Shown: piece after piece, positions 51,101-59,060 of the stretch
How the letters are laid out: each line of letters begins with the position of its first letter
Numbering within the stretch: the stretch's first letter is position 1
Origin: Saccharomonospora piscinae
Lineage (GTDB): Bacteria; Actinomycetota; Actinomycetes; Mycobacteriales; Pseudonocardiaceae
Assembly: GCF_005862235.1 (NCBI RefSeq)
Contig: NZ_VCEK01000002.1
Coordinates: 706,534 to 770,533, forward strand
DNA: 64,000 bases
Reading direction: 5' to 3'
Position numbers and translations under genes: made by a program
Notes under the pieces: model-generated
Seen by the model: only the letters and a program-made list of their open reading frames with translations
Told to the model about the DNA's origin: nothing
Databases searched by the model: none

Positions 51101-51440
51101 TACGCACGTTCACGGAGAACCCTGATACGTATGCGCGCAACGACTGTTCGGCTGCATCCGGGTCTGCGACAATGTGCTCCAACCTGAGTGAGGTGGTGTT
51201 GTAGAACGGGTACTTGGCAGCGCGTTTCAACAGAGTGTCGAGAACCTTTGGTGGCTGGTCGGCGAACTTGTCCGCAGCTTCAGCCACCTCAGATCGGGTG
51301 TTGGCAAGCAGGCAGTCAAGTCGGCGTAGGGCAGTGAACGGTAGAAGGACCTTGCTGTATTCGGTGGTTTTGAAGTTCCCTCGTAACCGATCTGATACTG
51401 ACCAGATGAGTGCGGGCAACTGGCTCATGGCAGCGCTCAC
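48180..51440 (-). CDS. HsdM-like methyltransferase fused to TRD-like, HEPN-like and CxxC regions
   Basis: A 1086-residue single-chain protein. Residues 1-630 match a complete HsdM: N-domain WSVSDRLRGNFKTTEYSKVL, motif I YDPTCGTGG (209-217), motif IV ASPPFG (285-290, Ser in place of the usual Asn), and the normal HsdM ending YFETNVLPHNPDAWIDHSRT. About 665-800 resemble one half of a specificity subunit (GDLVGRTGNWRLLPLNFGEA, then PVPIDLVTDPNV). About 830-975 are helical with RNDTHH (941-946), an R-x4-H motif of HEPN RNases. The end has VCSEC (Cys1048, Cys1051). No HsdR is coupled to it. GTG 51440 follows GGGGGGA. Proposed role: DNA-marking abortive-infection protein, inferred. Confidence 0.8.
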   Translation of the reverse strand: MSAAMSQLPALIWSVSDRLRGNFKTTEYSKVLLPFTALRRLDCLLANTRSEVAEAADKFADQPPKVLDTLLKRAAKYPFYNTTSLRLEHIVADPDAAEQSLRAYVSGFSVNVRTIIERFDFGHTVRRLAGTALLHHIVTDFLRVDLGPTLTAPAMGDIFEELIRRLAETSDEASGDHFTPRDVGRLMVALLTEPDRERLAPSGLIRTAYDPTCGTGGLLAEAADQLNEINPHARTYLYGQEISSESWAIAGGNLLVRGHTPERIAFGNVLLSDEFPDKKFDYILASPPFGIDWRRAEDTIRDEHDRMGHSGRFAAGLPRNSDGSLLFLQHMLAKMKPVEESGRGGSRVAILFNGAPLSRGIAGSGESEIRRWIVENDWLEAIVALPDQLFPHTAIPTYLCVLSNRKPPDLRDRVILIKAQDQWEKMRRNLGKKRKYLSPGQLTEIIRIYQEALSHTAEHSSSGHISVVHTDKLLYRQITVERPLRLRFELTEAALDRLAALTPVRRTDDPKSLLQAFRTQIGMKLKTGAAAIAALRRAAKSAGQHFPSGAAFEKAVRTAIGVRDERGELQQRSNKPEPDSELRKTYSLPLCEDSDRYFETNVLPHNPDAWIDHSRTRVGCAIPVSLFYREELDGPFEPLRNFARLKSDRTILKEPDPGAEASDPPKLLASPNLHSANNAVELPDAELNGSALTPCSGGDLVGRTGNWRLLPLNFGEAVTSLFVLRPVRGNGRALGEWLNSRRETGVFRHAQDLLETPVPIDLVTDPNVDDLLEEVQESRRALQIATEGMLPNVFTGNDITSNQIRTSLHFTAHEARLAQQMIRPFEDPVWQAESSYPFHVAALARRYRVCTHPAERKDGLLKLAEGTARTLGILALSDMISRHGFTRQLRKDFRTGATFGTWITLIERFMSDVETPQLQELAALLKNGVTRKLLSEVKDFRNDTHHAHGIRVSHEVNEAVAALEPLVVSALSSVNWLSGIPWNWVERCEYLDDSSFRTIGFQLHGSHPSWEPFEHLATYPLRPDRIYVENLSAGDPVDLWPLAIVSVCSECRTRELFLINQIRDRRVILRSLEEHSIEIPYPPHED

Positions 51441-52288
51441 GCGTCCCCCCTGTCTGTTCGACTTCCGGAAGCAGTGAGCAGCAGCTTACTTGCGGTTCGA
51501 TGCTCGCCACAGGCATCGCGCTTTCATCGACACGTCCCTGTGGGGCAGTAAGAGCGTGTCTCACGTGGTTGTGTGAAGTTGCAGCTTGGGTCGGCGTGTC
51601 TGCTGTGACTGGTGTGGCTGCTGGGACAGTGTGCTCGATGTGATCGATCAGTTGTCGCAGCGGCTCGTGCGGATGAACTGTGGGAGATCGTGGCACCGTT
51701 GATTCCGCAGTTCGAGCCACGGCCGCAGGGTGGTGGTACCGCTGTAGCGGACGCCCGGGCGGTGTTCACGGCGATCGTGTTCGTACTGACCAGCGGGTGC
51801 GCGTGGCGGCATCTGCCGCCCAGCTTCGGGGTCAGCTATCAGACCGTGCATCGCCGCTTCACCACCTGGACCAGGGCCGGGCTTTGGCCCCGGCTGCATC
51901 GAGAGGTACTGGATCGACTTGGCGCGGCCGGCGAACTGGACTGGTCGGCGGCGATCCTGGACGCGGCAAGCGTTCGGGCGAAAAGGGGGGATCTCTGACT
52001 GGCCCGAACCCCGTCGACCGCGGCAAACGAGGCTCCAAACTGCATGTGCTCTCCGATGCGACGGGCATCCCGCTGGTGGTCGGAGTCTCGACGGCCAACA
52101 CCCACGACAGCCAGGCCCTGCGGCCGCTCGTGGCGGCCATCCCCTCCGTTCGCTCCCGGCGCGGCCCACGACGTCGCCGTCCCGCGAAGCTGCGCGCCGA
52201 CAAGGGATACGACTTCGATATCCACCGCCGCTGGCTGCGCCAACACGGCATCCAGCCCCGCATCGCCCGCCGCGGTATCAACACCAGT

Positions 52289-53197
52289 GAGCCTTTTTCA
52301 TCTTGATCATGCTGGTGTGTGGTGGAGGGTAAGGATCGCGGCGAGTAGGTGGGTGATGCGGTGTGGGCTGCAGCGGACCTTGGCCAGGATGCGCCAGTCT
52401 TTGAGTGTGGCGACGGCGCGCTCGCCAACACCGCGAATCTTCGCGTGGTGACGGTTGAACCTCTTGCGGTAGCCGACGAGGCCACGGCCCCGGTAGGGAG
52501 TACCGACTGCTCCACCGGCGCCGAGATACCCCTTGTCGGCGAAGGTCACGATCGCCGCGCTGGTCAGCGTCGCGATGAGGCCGTGACGGCGGGCGGCGGT
52601 CAGATCGTGTGTCGAACCAGGCAGCGCGGGTGATGCCCAACTCAGACGTCCAGCGGGGTCGGCTAGCAACTGCACGTTGACGCCATGGCATTTGTGCTTG
52701 CCGGAATAGTACGGCCGCTGGTGGTGGACTGGGTCGATCGCGATCAGCGTGCCATCGAGAATCACGAACGCCTTGTCCCTGGCTGCGCGGACGGCATCGC
52801 TCAACTCCGGGCCGTGCGCGGCGAGGACCTCCACCGCTTCGGTGACATAGCGGTACACCGTGGCCACACCCACGCCGAACCCGGCAGCCAGACGCGCGTA
52901 GGTGTCACCGTTGCGCAGGTGCGCCAGCACCAGCAGCGCTTGCCGCTGGGGCGGTAGCTTGCGCCACCGCGACCCGATCACGACGCGATGCCGACGCAGC
53001 CGAGTCGTCAAGAAGTGCAGTGTCTGGCTGGACAGATTGATCGCGGACGGGTAGGACAGCACAGTGAAGCTCCTGGTCCTGGTGTGGGTGATCTTGGTCG
53101 ACACCGCTCCTACCAGGAGCTTCACTCTTTGTTGATCACCGACACACCCCGAGCCAGCTAACCGCCAATCACCGTCCACTCAGGTTGGAAAAGGCTC
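52289..53197. mobile_element. Inner IS5-family (ISL2/IS1031-like) element, 909 bp, complete
   Basis: Terminal inverted repeats match at 15 of 18 positions (both begin GAGCCTTTT). Target duplication AGT at 52286-52288 and 53198-53200. Excising the element with one AGT restores the outer transposase frame as GINTSQRLGRHRW, which proves the boundaries. Confidence 0.92.
52307..53062 (-). CDS. IS5-family (DDE_Tnp_4 type) transposase of the inner element
   Basis: A 251-residue transposase. An N-terminal helix-turn-helix (RLAAGFGVGVATVYRYVTEA) is followed by a DDE domain: ILDGTLIAIDPV with the first Asp, YYSGKHKCHGVNVQLL, then FADKGYLGAGG with the second Asp and RGVGERAVATLKDWRIL with the Glu. The GTG at 53062 follows AGGAGC with a 7-nt spacer; a longer form to 53179 has no proper site. 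Frame and catalytic residues are intact, so it may be active. Confidence 0.88.
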   Translation of the reverse strand: MLSYPSAINLSSQTLHFLTTRLRRHRVVIGSRWRKLPPQRQALLVLAHLRNGDTYARLAAGFGVGVATVYRYVTEAVEVLAAHGPELSDAVRAARDKAFVILDGTLIAIDPVHHQRPYYSGKHKCHGVNVQLLADPAGRLSWASPALPGSTHDLTAARRHGLIATLTSAAIVTFADKGYLGAGGAVGTPYRGRGLVGYRKRFNRHHAKIRGVGERAVATLKDWRILAKVRCSPHRITHLLAAILTLHHTPA

Positions 53198-53768
53198 AGT
53201 CAACGCCTCGGCCGACACCGCTGGAAGATCGAACGCACCATCGCCTGGCTCACCGGCTACCGCCGCCTCACCATCCGCTACGAGCGCGCCGCCAACCACT
53301 TCGCCGCATTCCTCACCCTCGCCGCCACCCTCACCAGCTGGAAAAAACTCACCACGTGAGACACGCAGTAAGCAGCACCTCCTAATTTCCCAAGTCACGG
53401 CAACCAATACCGAACCGATCAACGACTACTACCTGACCTGGCACCTGACCCTGCAAGACATCCCCCTTGAACACCTGCGCGCCGACCGTGTCCTGCACGA
53501 AGCGGTTGCCGTCGACGCCGACCCGTTGCACCTCGCCACCACATTCGGGCTGAGCACCCGGGCCGCAATCGACTACTCCGAGATCGCCCGCCACCTCCTC
53601 GCCCGGCCCGTCGAAGACCAAGCCTCTGAGTCCGACAACTGACCACAACCGGAGCTCTGTCCTCTCCTGCCCGCGTCCGACAACTCGATTCGAGCGGAAC
53701 CCACCGTGTTTCACGACGTGGCGACCAAAAACACCTCGGGTTCCCACTGACAAAGCTTCAGCACCGGT

Positions 53769-53841
53769 GAACATGAGCAGATTCGCGGAGGAACATGAGC
53801 GGATTCGCGGAGCAAGTTAGGCGCTATCCCCTGGATAGCGC
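53769..53841. promoter_or_regulatory. Candidate oriT: tandem 22-bp repeat and 9-bp perfect hairpin
   Basis: Two copies of GAACATGAGC(A/G)GATTCGCGGAG (53769-53790, 53791-53812; one mismatch) followed by GCGCTATCC-cct-GGATAGCGC (53821-53841). They stand about 125 bp before mobC, where MOB-type oriTs normally lie. The rest of 53643-53966 shows no gene. Confidence 0.55.
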
Positions 53842-53966
53842 GACCGCTGTGCGGATGCTGGCATGATCGGTGGCGTACGGAGCGTGCTGTTGCCCCTCGG
53901 CTCGCATCGTCGCCCTGGCTGTCATGAGACGCAGCCGGGTTGGACGCGAACGAAGGGGGAGAGCAG

Positions 53967-54413
53967 ATGTCCGAATCACCACGTCGTCATCGTGGTCGTC
54001 AGCCTCGCGTGCCCGGCGGGTACCCGTATCCGCTGGAGATCCGACTGACCGAGAGCGATTGGGTACGCCTCACGGTGGCCGCCGTGCGAGCGGAGAAGGC
54101 GGATGGCGCGTACGCCTCGCAACTGGTCCGTCGTGGGCTGGCTGGCGAGTTCGACACTGTTCCGGCGGACTGGCGCGATGTCATGGCGCAGTTGGTGGCG
54201 CACCGTTCTGCGCTTGCCGGGCTTCGCGCGGACATCGCTGCAGTCGGCCGACTGCTCAACCAGGTTGCCCGTGCCCTCAACGCCGGCGGTCACGCCCCGG
54301 CGCCCGAGACGTTGGCACGGCTCGGCGAGCGAGTGGCCGCCGTCCTGGCCGCAGCCGAAGATGGCCTGGTCGAGCTGGATGCCCTTACCGAGCGCGCGCG
54401 GAGCCAGCTGTGA
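53967..54413 (+). CDS. MobC-like relaxosome accessory protein
   Basis: A 148-residue protein directly before the relaxase gene. The N-terminal half is basic with a ribbon-helix-helix look (YPYPLEIRLTESDWVRLTVA, KADGAYASQLVRRGL), and AVGRLLNQVARALNAGG is the mark of MobC proteins that help open DNA at the origin of transfer. GGGGGAGAGC precedes the ATG at 53967. The stop overlaps the relaxase start (GTGA). Confidence 0.83.
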   Translation: MSESPRRHRGRQPRVPGGYPYPLEIRLTESDWVRLTVAAVRAEKADGAYASQLVRRGLAGEFDTVPADWRDVMAQLVAHRSALAGLRADIAAVGRLLNQVARALNAGGHAPAPETLARLGERVAAVLAAAEDGLVELDALTERARSQL

Positions 54414-55924
54414 TCGGCCGGGTGGTTCGTGGCTGGCGCGCTCACGGCCTACTGGCCTACCTGTTCGGGCCCGGCAGCCATCACGAACACGAGAACCCGC
54501 ACGTGGTGGCCGCCTGGGACGGCTGTCCGCAGTTGCATCAGCCGCACGAGCTTGCGTCGGGGCGATTCGATGTCCGGACCTTGGCGGCTGCGCTCACCGC
54601 GCCAGCCGTGGCCGCTGGTGTGCCGCAGCAGCCGCCAGCTGTGTATGACGGCCAGGACCGACCTCAGGGACCGGTGTGGCATTGCTCGGTGCGCGCAGCA
54701 CCGGAGGACCGGGAGCTGTCAGACGTTGAGTGGGCGGAAATCGTCGCCGACGTGCTGCACCGGACAGGCATCGCGTCCCGTGACGACCCGGGTGGTTGCC
54801 GGTGGGTGGCCGTGCGGCACGCGGCTGATCACGTGCATTTGGCTGCGGTGCTGGTCCGCCAGGACACCCTCCGCCGCGTGCATCCCCGCCGGGACTACCA
54901 CCGGGTCCGGGAGGCGTGCATGGCCGCCGAGGCCGCGTATGGGCTGCGGCCGACGAGCCCCGCCGACCGCACCGCGCCACGGAACGCAACACGCGGGGAA
55001 CAGGAGAAGGCTGCGCGCCAAGGTCGGGAGCCGAGCCGGGAGCAGCTACGCCGTATCGTCCGGCTGGCGGCGGCCCGGGCGAACGGATCAGAGGAATTCC
55101 TGCAACTGTTGGCCGCCGATGCCGGGGTGAAGGTGCGGGCCCGCCGATCCGCTGTCGGTGGCCTGCTCGGTTACGCGGTCGCCGTGCGCGGTGACCGTGC
55201 CCGACCGGACTCTCCTCCGGGAGAGGACGGGCTGGTGTGGTTCGGTGGCCGCCAGTTGGCCGCCGACCTCTCGGCAGTCCGGTTGGTCGAGCGGTGGGCG
55301 AGTGCGCCGTACCCGCAAGCCGTGACCGATCGGCATACCGCCTGGAACGCGGCGGCCGCAGCCGTTGAGCGAGCTCGTACCGCGATGGCCGAGGGGGAAG
55401 ACCCAGCCGGCATCGCACACGCAACTGGAGACATGCTGCTGGTCTTGGGGCACGTGGTCGACCCGCGCCGCTATCCGGCTCCGGCGGACGCAGCCATCGC
55501 CTTTGAACGCGCAGCCCGCCATCCTGGCCGAGGCCAGCCTGCTCGCTGGAGCCGTACGGCGGCTGACCTGCGGACCACGGCTTGGCAGCTGGCGCGCGTA
55601 CGCACCGACCGGGGTACCCACGCGGCCGCAGTGCTGGGGTTGGCGTTGGTGTTAGGGGCCCTGGTGGCTGAACTGGCGGTCTGGCGTGCCCAGCGTCACC
55701 AGCTGGCGGCCTCGGCCGCCGCCGATCGCGCAGCTCAGGCGTTAGCCGGTTACACAGCCCAACTCGCCGAGCAGTACCGACGCCAGCCTGCCCCTACGGC
55801 CGCCAGACCGGAGAGCGCCTCTCAGACGGCTGCGCTGGCACGGACACCGCACCTCCGCCGCATGACACCCGGCAGCCACTCAACCAAGCCCCAACCCGCC
55901 CATCGGGCCTCTCACCGGAGATGA
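54410..55924 (+). CDS. Relaxase (MOB-type mobilization nuclease)
   Basis: A 504-residue protein that should nick and lead a single strand in mobilization. The histidine triad of relaxases is RHAADHVHL (His137, His141, His143), and VWHCSVRAAPEDRELSD is the preceding conserved segment. The nicking tyrosine, usually near the N-terminus, may be in HGLLAYLFG (Tyr17). The C-terminal part is helical with one membrane-like segment (AAVLGLALVLGALVAELAVW), as seen in some actinobacterial relaxases. GTG start overlaps mobC. No coupling protein gene is near. Confidence 0.85.
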   Translation: MIGRVVRGWRAHGLLAYLFGPGSHHEHENPHVVAAWDGCPQLHQPHELASGRFDVRTLAAALTAPAVAAGVPQQPPAVYDGQDRPQGPVWHCSVRAAPEDRELSDVEWAEIVADVLHRTGIASRDDPGGCRWVAVRHAADHVHLAAVLVRQDTLRRVHPRRDYHRVREACMAAEAAYGLRPTSPADRTAPRNATRGEQEKAARQGREPSREQLRRIVRLAAARANGSEEFLQLLAADAGVKVRARRSAVGGLLGYAVAVRGDRARPDSPPGEDGLVWFGGRQLAADLSAVRLVERWASAPYPQAVTDRHTAWNAAAAAVERARTAMAEGEDPAGIAHATGDMLLVLGHVVDPRRYPAPADAAIAFERAARHPGRGQPARWSRTAADLRTTAWQLARVRTDRGTHAAAVLGLALVLGALVAELAVWRAQRHQLAASAAADRAAQALAGYTAQLAEQYRRQPAPTAARPESASQTAALARTPHLRRMTPGSHSTKPQPAHRASHRR

Positions 55925-55967
55925 CCACACGCCACCGGCTCGGTGCTGGGGCAACGCGGTATCGCGC

Positions 55968-56693
55968 TCAGGCGTTGCTCTGTCGGCGCAGGCGTGCTGC
56001 CAGCGCGGGAATCGCGGCGATCTTCTCCTCCGGGAGATCGTCCCTGAGCAGCCCGCTTGGCCGCCGCGGTTCACCACACCTGATCACGGTGGTGGGGGTC
56101 ACGATGATGTCCACGCTGAAGTCGTGCCTGGTTTCGGGTAGGTCGTCGTCGATGACCTGAAGGTCGTGCACGGTGGTGACGATCGTCGTCTCGGGTCCGA
56201 TCAGCCCGGCTTCCTGAAGGAAAGCGACCTCGATGTCGGAGTATCCGGCGCCTTTGCCGAGGCGCACGCCGCGGCGGTTCACGGCGACGCTTCCGCACAC
56301 GATGAGGTCTACCGGACGCATGCTTTCCACGTCGACGGCCTGACCGATCTTGGCCGCGGCTCCCTTGTCGGCGGCCTCGGCGGGCGAGACGGGCAAGGTG
56401 TCCGGATCGAGCAGGTAGAAGGGCTTCGGCTCGGCGAGCTTCGGCACCGCCATGTAGACCAGCTTGCCTTCGTTGAGAGCGCGGGCGCGCACCGGCTGTT
56501 GAGCTGTGTCAGGCACCGCTTTGACGATCTTGGCTGCCTGCCATTCCGGCAGCTCCGCGAGCCTGTCGGCCGCTTCGTCCGCGCCGAAGAAGGTGGGAAT
56601 CCGGCCGTGCACACCAGCCGGCGCGGCACGGTGTTCCTCCAGCAGCGCCCACACGTGCTCGCGGACCGCTCGCTTCTTCTCATCAACGGTCAT
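55968..56693 (-). CDS. 5-formyltetrahydrofolate cyclo-ligase-like (MTHFSD-like) protein
   Basis: A 241-residue protein with the ATP-binding end of the 5-FCL family: RRGVRLGKGAGYSDIEVAFL, plus HDFSVDIIVTPT. The sequence style (GKGxGYxDxE) is closer to MTHFSD-like proteins than to true 5-FCL enzymes, so folate substrate is not assured. The N-terminus KKRAVREHVWALLEEH fits the family. Genes of this kind recur in actinobacterial integrative elements beside XRE-TPR regulators. Its start is 12 bp from the end of the regulator gene on the same strand; both may be one transcript. Confidence 0.8.
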   Translation of the reverse strand: MTVDEKKRAVREHVWALLEEHRAAPAGVHGRIPTFFGADEAADRLAELPEWQAAKIVKAVPDTAQQPVRARALNEGKLVYMAVPKLAEPKPFYLLDPDTLPVSPAEAADKGAAAKIGQAVDVESMRPVDLIVCGSVAVNRRGVRLGKGAGYSDIEVAFLQEAGLIGPETTIVTTVHDLQVIDDDLPETRHDFSVDIIVTPTTVIRCGEPRRPSGLLRDDLPEEKIAAIPALAARLRRQSNA

Positions 56694-56705
56694 CGCCGCT
56701 GCTCC

Positions 56706-57869
56706 TCACGCCGTCATCAGGGTCATCACCCGGTCGTACACGTCCTGGACCAGGTCCACGTTCCGCCATGGTCGGAGTTCCCGGCAAGCACTGAAGACAA
56801 TGTTCAGCCCGCCCCCGCCCCGCGTTGCCTCGACGACATCCACAGCCAGATGCAACGCACCCACCGCCTCATCGAGTCTGCGTTGCCGGAGGTACGCGAG
56901 AGCAAGGTTGCCGAGGACGATGGCCTGCGACTTCGAGCGGTCGCGGAGCTGGTGAGCGGTCGTTTCCAGGATCGGCTGAGCGAGGTTCGGCTTGCCGAGG
57001 AAGAGGTAGCAAGATCCGGCGAGTCTCCCCGGCTGTGTTGGGGAGAACATGTTGAGCGCCGCGTCGGCCTCGCCGATCCGCTCGATCCGGGAGTCAGCGT
57101 CCCTGAGCGCCCGTTCACAGTCGCTTTGGCGTCCGAGCATGGCGTAGGCCTCGGCTGTGTGCAGCAGGGCGAGTCCCTCAAGCACGTGGCTGCTCCCCGC
57201 TACCACTTCGGTTGTTCGCATGGTGAGCTGGAGCCCGGTCTCAGGAGTTCTTGCGCCGTAGAGCGCCACGAAGCTCTTCCGTAGGAGCGCGCGGCCTTCC
57301 GCTGTCGGGTCCCGAAGCCGCTGCGCGGCCGTGATCGCCTGGTCGAAGTAGTTGTGTGCGGTCGCGTGGTCCCGGCGCTGGGAGCCGTCCCAGACGAGTT
57401 GTCCCATGAGCGTGGCGGCCTCGGTCTCGACGGCGAGGAGTTCGTGTCGAACCCGGTAGTTCGACGCGTTGGCGCGCAGAAACGCGACCTGGCCGAGACA
57501 GTGTCCTGTGCGTGCGAGAAGCGACGTTGACGGCGCGCTGTCGTAACGCTCGTCGAGGTCGTGTACCTCGTCTCTGAGGTCGGCTACGGTCCGAAGGTCC
57601 GCGGCTGCTGGGTTCCGCAGCGAGTAGTCGACGCGATCATTGGTCGTCGGCTCGTCGTCACCTGCCAGCAGCTCTTCGAGCTGTTCCGGTGACACCTGCA
57701 GGCACTGCGCCAGTTTCGGCCGTAACCAAGGTTGTGGCCCCTCTTCGGTCTCGCCGCTTTCCCACCGCCGAATCGTCTTGGGGTCCACTCCCAATCGTTC
57801 GGCGAGAGATTCTTGGCTGAACCCTTGCGATTTGCGTCGCTTCGCGAGTCGACGCCGTCTGGTCGTCAC
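56706..57869 (-). CDS. XRE-TPR transcriptional regulator
   Basis: A 387-residue regulator. Residues 1-65 form a Cro/CI-type helix-turn-helix: AKRRKSQGFSQESLAERLGV then DPKTIRRWESGE. The rest is a chain of about seven TPR-like helical pairs (ATAHNYFDQAITAAQRLRDP, GNLALAYLRQRRLDEAVGAL), the architecture of peptide- or metabolite-sensing regulators. The GTG at 57869 follows GGGGAGG with a 7-nt spacer. It is divergent from the small Cys protein and cargo operon and may control them. Confidence 0.87.
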   Translation of the reverse strand: MTTRRRRLAKRRKSQGFSQESLAERLGVDPKTIRRWESGETEEGPQPWLRPKLAQCLQVSPEQLEELLAGDDEPTTNDRVDYSLRNPAAADLRTVADLRDEVHDLDERYDSAPSTSLLARTGHCLGQVAFLRANASNYRVRHELLAVETEAATLMGQLVWDGSQRRDHATAHNYFDQAITAAQRLRDPTAEGRALLRKSFVALYGARTPETGLQLTMRTTEVVAGSSHVLEGLALLHTAEAYAMLGRQSDCERALRDADSRIERIGEADAALNMFSPTQPGRLAGSCYLFLGKPNLAQPILETTAHQLRDRSKSQAIVLGNLALAYLRQRRLDEAVGALHLAVDVVEATRGGGGLNIVFSACRELRPWRNVDLVQDVYDRVMTLMTA

Positions 57870-58039
57870 CGTCCACCTCCCCCTGCCGATGTTGGTGTGT
57901 CGTCCCCGGTCAGCACACCCAATGTCCGGTTCTTGTCCGGAAATTGTCCGAAGTACGCCCTGTGCTGGCCTGATCACGGCCGGTTGTATCAGAGCCTACG
58001 GCCGTCGACGGTCGCTCGACAACGGTGACAGGAGGCCCC

Positions 58040-58237
58040 GTGACCAGCCATAACTCTTACCGCTCCGAGGTGGTTCGTGATTCGCTCCGCGTGTTCCTCG
58101 ACGACCTCGCCGCACGCGCTGCCGTCGTTCTCAGTGAGCACATCGATGCCGGAAACCACTGCGCGGCATGTGGGCTGACGTGGCCGTGCTCTCGTGCCGC
58201 GTTGGCCGATCACAACCTCGAGATGGCTCATCCGTGA
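58040..58237 (+). CDS. Small protein with a Cys cluster (65 residues)
   Basis: A short acidic helix (SEVVRDSLRVFLDDLAARAA) followed by HCAACGLTWPCSRAALADH, a His/Cys set able to bind one zinc. GGAGG is 4-8 nt before GTG 58040. Its stop overlaps the next start (GTGA). Similar short proteins accompany XRE-TPR regulators in actinobacteria; function unknown. Confidence 0.7.
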   Translation: MTSHNSYRSEVVRDSLRVFLDDLAARAAVVLSEHIDAGNHCAACGLTWPCSRAALADHNLEMAHP

Positions 58238-58977
58238 CTCCCTCCAGCCGGCAGGACCGGCGACGCCAGTACCCCGACGCTCGTCGCCGGTCCTGCCTTC
58301 CAGACAAATTGGACATGCAGCCCAAGGCCGGGTCCCTTGGAGGCTCGCTTGGCCCGCCCAGAGGCAGAACGTTGAGCGCAGAGGCGTCGGTCTCGGAGGA
58401 CGGGCTCCTCCTCGTTGCTGGCCCGAGCGCGATCTCGTGCGCACAGCTTCTCGTGCAGGCACACGCTCGGGACTGGCGGCTCGGCCAGCGTTGCGCGAAC
58501 ACCGCCAGCGGTGTCGTGCGGGAGTTCGTTGCGCACTCCATCGCAGCGACGGGTACCGCCGACTCAGGTTCAGCCCACGTCGGCGAGCCCGCACGGTCCG
58601 GACTGATAGCCGTTCGGTTGCTTCTCATGGCACGGTCGCTGGTCGTCCAGGTCTGGGACAACCACGAATCGGCGCCGACGTCGCTCTCCGAAAGTCCCTT
58701 CCGAGCTGACATCGAGGACTGGGGCTACGACCTGCCCCGTCCTGGTCGACGCGTTCTCTGGTGCGCCATCACCAGGCAGAACAGGGCCATCGACGACACG
58801 GTGCGGCTGTCTCCGGTGCTACCGCGCCGTGAACGGAAGAGGTATCCGGAACCGCGCGTTCTGATCAATCCACTACGTGACATCAGGTTGCTGCAACGCG
58901 TTCTCGACGGACTTCGCTCACTCGACCGAAGCGCTGAGAAGGAAACGAATGCTCACCACCTCAGAAGGGCGGGATAA
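58234..58977 (+). CDS. Anti-sigma/ATPase-fold-like regulatory protein
   Basis: A 247-residue protein. Residues about 75-175 can be aligned in outline with GHKL/HATPase regulatory proteins: a helix where the N-box should be (RCANTASGVVREFVAHSIAA) and strands IAVRLLLMARSLVVQVWDNH, matching the VxVxD region. The N-box Glu-Asn pair is not obvious, so ATP binding is doubtful. After 175 there is an Arg-rich, unstructured part. GTG start coupled to the small Cys protein. The call is tentative. Confidence 0.5.
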   Translation: MTPSSRQDRRRQYPDARRRSCLPDKLDMQPKAGSLGGSLGPPRGRTLSAEASVSEDGLLLVAGPSAISCAQLLVQAHARDWRLGQRCANTASGVVREFVAHSIAATGTADSGSAHVGEPARSGLIAVRLLLMARSLVVQVWDNHESAPTSLSESPFRADIEDWGYDLPRPGRRVLWCAITRQNRAIDDTVRLSPVLPRRERKRYPEPRVLINPLRDIRLLQRVLDGLRSLDRSAEKETNAHHLRRAG

Positions 58978-59060
58978 CTTTGGAAAGGCAACCGTTGTTC
59001 GACCGTCGACCATGGTTCGCGTTCTCTGAGAGAAAGTGTTCGCGAGAGGGAAGATTATAC

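Larger units (their letters stand above)
51612..53359 (+). pseudogene. Transposase of the outer IS5-family element (two frames, disrupted)
   Basis: The first frame (51612-51998) encodes the N-domain with TSGCAWRHLPPSFGVSYQTV. At 51980-51990 a run of four A and seven G is the usual slippery site, and a -1 shift enters the second frame (KRGSKLHVLSDATG, NTHDSQALRPL, ADKGYDFDIHRRWL). That frame stops at the inner IS at 52288 and resumes after it at 53201 with RLGRHRWKIERTIAWLTGYR. Joined, all three DDE residues are present (ILDAAS, ANTHD, KIER) in about 278 residues. The insertion inactivates it. Confidence 0.8.
51552..53368. mobile_element. Outer IS5-family (IS427-like) element, interrupted
   Basis: Ends share 16 identical bp (GCGTGTCTCACGTGGT, 51554-51569 and 53351-53366 as inverted repeat). 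Flanking TAA (51549-51551 and 53369-53371) is the likely 3-bp target duplication; the flanking identity extends to AGTAAG. Without the inner insertion the element would be about 905 bp. It lies about 110 bp upstream of the start of the methyltransferase-HEPN gene. Confidence 0.82.
51478..53642 (+). pseudogene. C-terminal remnant of an integrase-like gene, split by nested insertion sequences
   Basis: Removing the inserted DNA (51552-53368 plus one TAA copy) restores one open frame: AAAYLRFDARHRHRAFIDTS, then LWGSKQHLLISQVTATN across the junction, then a helical end with DPLHLATTFGLSTRAAIDYS and a stop at 53640-53642. The pattern resembles the C-terminus of actinobacterial site-specific integrase/transposase proteins. 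The frame is closed by TGA at 51475 on the left, so only about 115 codons remain. It indicates an older mobile gene degraded before the IS arrived. The family call is tentative. Confidence 0.5.

Noticed and set aside
40890-51440. The two methyltransferase genes as one duplicated or BREX/DISARM-type locus
   Set aside because: The proteins belong to different HsdM branches, and no PglZ, BrxC, DrmA/B or similar gene is present. They are better read as two independent systems.
53393-53642. Short plus-strand frame after the insertion sequences as an intact gene
   Set aside because: It has no start codon or ribosome site and continues upstream across the IS boundary, so it is the 3' part of a disrupted gene.
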